Source: Deinococcus sp. JMULE3 (GTDB lineage Bacteria > Deinococcota > Deinococci > Deinococcales > Deinococcaceae). Taken from it: DNA of 64,000 nt. Of this stretch, positions 63,625 through 64,000 are shown piece by piece. Positions within the stretch are counted from its first letter, which is position 1. Each line of letters begins with the position of its first letter. The notes under the pieces are model-generated. The model was not told the origin of the DNA, did not search any database, and saw nothing but the letters and a program-made list of their open reading frames with translations. The translations under genes were made by a program, and so were the position numbers. The stretch spans positions 2,177,501 to 2,241,500 of the forward strand of contig NZ_SGWE01000004.1 in assembly GCF_013337115.1 (NCBI RefSeq), written 5' to 3'.

Positions 63625-64000
63625 TTACGCTTTGGCGTGCTCGCGGACGTCGTTCTTCAGTCGCATCAGGATGGCGCCCATGCCGCGCAGGCGCATGGGG
63701 GTGATGAGTTCGGTCAGGCCCATGTCCATGTAGAACTGGTCGGGGATGCTCAGGATCTCCTCGGGCTGCGCGCCGTTCAGGGCCTCGTGGAGGATGCCGG
63801 CGTAGCCGCGCACGGTGGGGGCTTCCTCGGGGACCTTGAAGTACAGGTGCATGCCGCCCTGCTCGTCCTGCTCGGTGACGAGGAAGAAGGGGCTGGTGCA
63901 TTCGGGGACGGGCTGGAGGAATTCGGGGTGTTCGAGGTACTTCTCGGGCAGGCCGGGGAGTTTCTTGCTGTATTCCAGCAGGGCCTGGAGGCGCAGGGGT
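63625..64000 (-). CDS. sufE: SufE-family cysteine desulfuration protein (5' end outside window)
   Basis: The C-terminal ~124 residues are present. SufE accepts sulfur from SufS as a persulfide for Fe-S cluster assembly. LLEYSKKLPGLPEKYLEHPEFLQPVPECTSPFFLVTEQDEQGGMHLYFKVPEEAPTVRG includes the acceptor Cys in PECTSP and the following strand; the end GLTELITPMRLRGMGAILMRLK is the conserved SufE C-terminal helix (L.P.R..G..a....). The start and any sufS neighbour lie beyond 64000. Confidence 0.9.
   Translation of the reverse strand, partial: PLRLQALLEYSKKLPGLPEKYLEHPEFLQPVPECTSPFFLVTEQDEQGGMHLYFKVPEEAPTVRGYAGILHEALNGAQPEEILSIPDQFYMDMGLTELITPMRLRGMGAILMRLKNDVREHAKA

Overview
The window is about 64 kb of GC-rich (by eye roughly 68-70%), densely coded bacterial chromosome. 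I read it as Deinococcus: homodimeric-type aceE beside a double-lipoyl aceF, an amylosucrase, uvrB behind a palindrome of the radiation/desiccation-response (RDRM) type, and above all more than thirty genes whose start codon lies 6-10 nt after a TANNNT -10 box. That arrangement implies leaderless mRNAs, which are known to be common in Deinococcus. I see no rRNA, tRNA, CRISPR array, IS element or recognisable prophage. No stretch without a gene exceeds about 260 bp.

Layout. 1-1.3 kb: folate genes folP(partial)-folB-folK. 1.4-8.3 kb: small membrane protein; a minus-strand operon (stand-alone dsRNA-binding protein, HAD phosphatase, YraN-type protein, helical protein); a uracil permease flanked by two paralogous secreted proteins; uvrB. 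8.4-15.3 kb: MFS exporter, LysR regulator, aceE-aceF. 15.3-20 kb: lipoprotein, a structured repeat, NmrA-like reductase, glycerophosphodiesterase, MerR/GyrI-like regulator, App1-like phosphatase. 20-29.6 kb: glgX, an RG-rich basic protein, an orphan substrate-binding protein, a phytase-like protein with an internal GDPD domain, GNAT-proS, a secreted protein, a DUF2171 protein. 29.7-36.4 kb: alpha/beta hydrolase, frameshifted amylosucrase, histidine kinase/response regulator pair, Pit phosphate transporter with its PhoU-like partner. 36.5-41.2 kb: an accessory island with a 1,113-residue DUF4157 (HEVTH) protein, an AT-rich chimeric gene and a small gene. 41.2-47.5 kb: multidomain lipoprotein alpha-amylase, DUF427 protein, two tandem KtrB/TrkH transporters. 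47.5-64 kb: THUMP methyltransferase, Gfo/Idh oxidoreductase, several conserved proteins, xpt, cyclophilin, Na+/H+ antiporter, rpoZ, gnd, GHL10-like secreted protein, flavin reductase, metallophosphoesterase, PBP4-like carboxypeptidase, rdgB, a DUF1440-like protein and sufE (partial).

How the parts connect. glgX, amylosucrase and the alpha-amylase are far apart but each carries a GGAA-N4-TTCC-like palindrome near its start, suggesting one LacI-type alpha-glucan regulon. Four secreted proteins share a GQxW motif and a two-cysteine pattern.

The least explained signals are non-coding. First, a family of about 135-170 bp repeats (15805-15940, 55563-55697, 63388-63557) begins exactly at the last base of a TGA stop codon, and two copies keep their internal stems by changing both arms. 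Second, degenerate 7-bp tandem arrays start at or just after stop codons, often as inverted pairs between convergent genes. The DUF4157 island is the best candidate for an undescribed protein system. Three apparent single-base losses in G/C runs (amylosucrase, KtrB copy 2, histidine kinase) look like either real decay or homopolymer sequencing errors.
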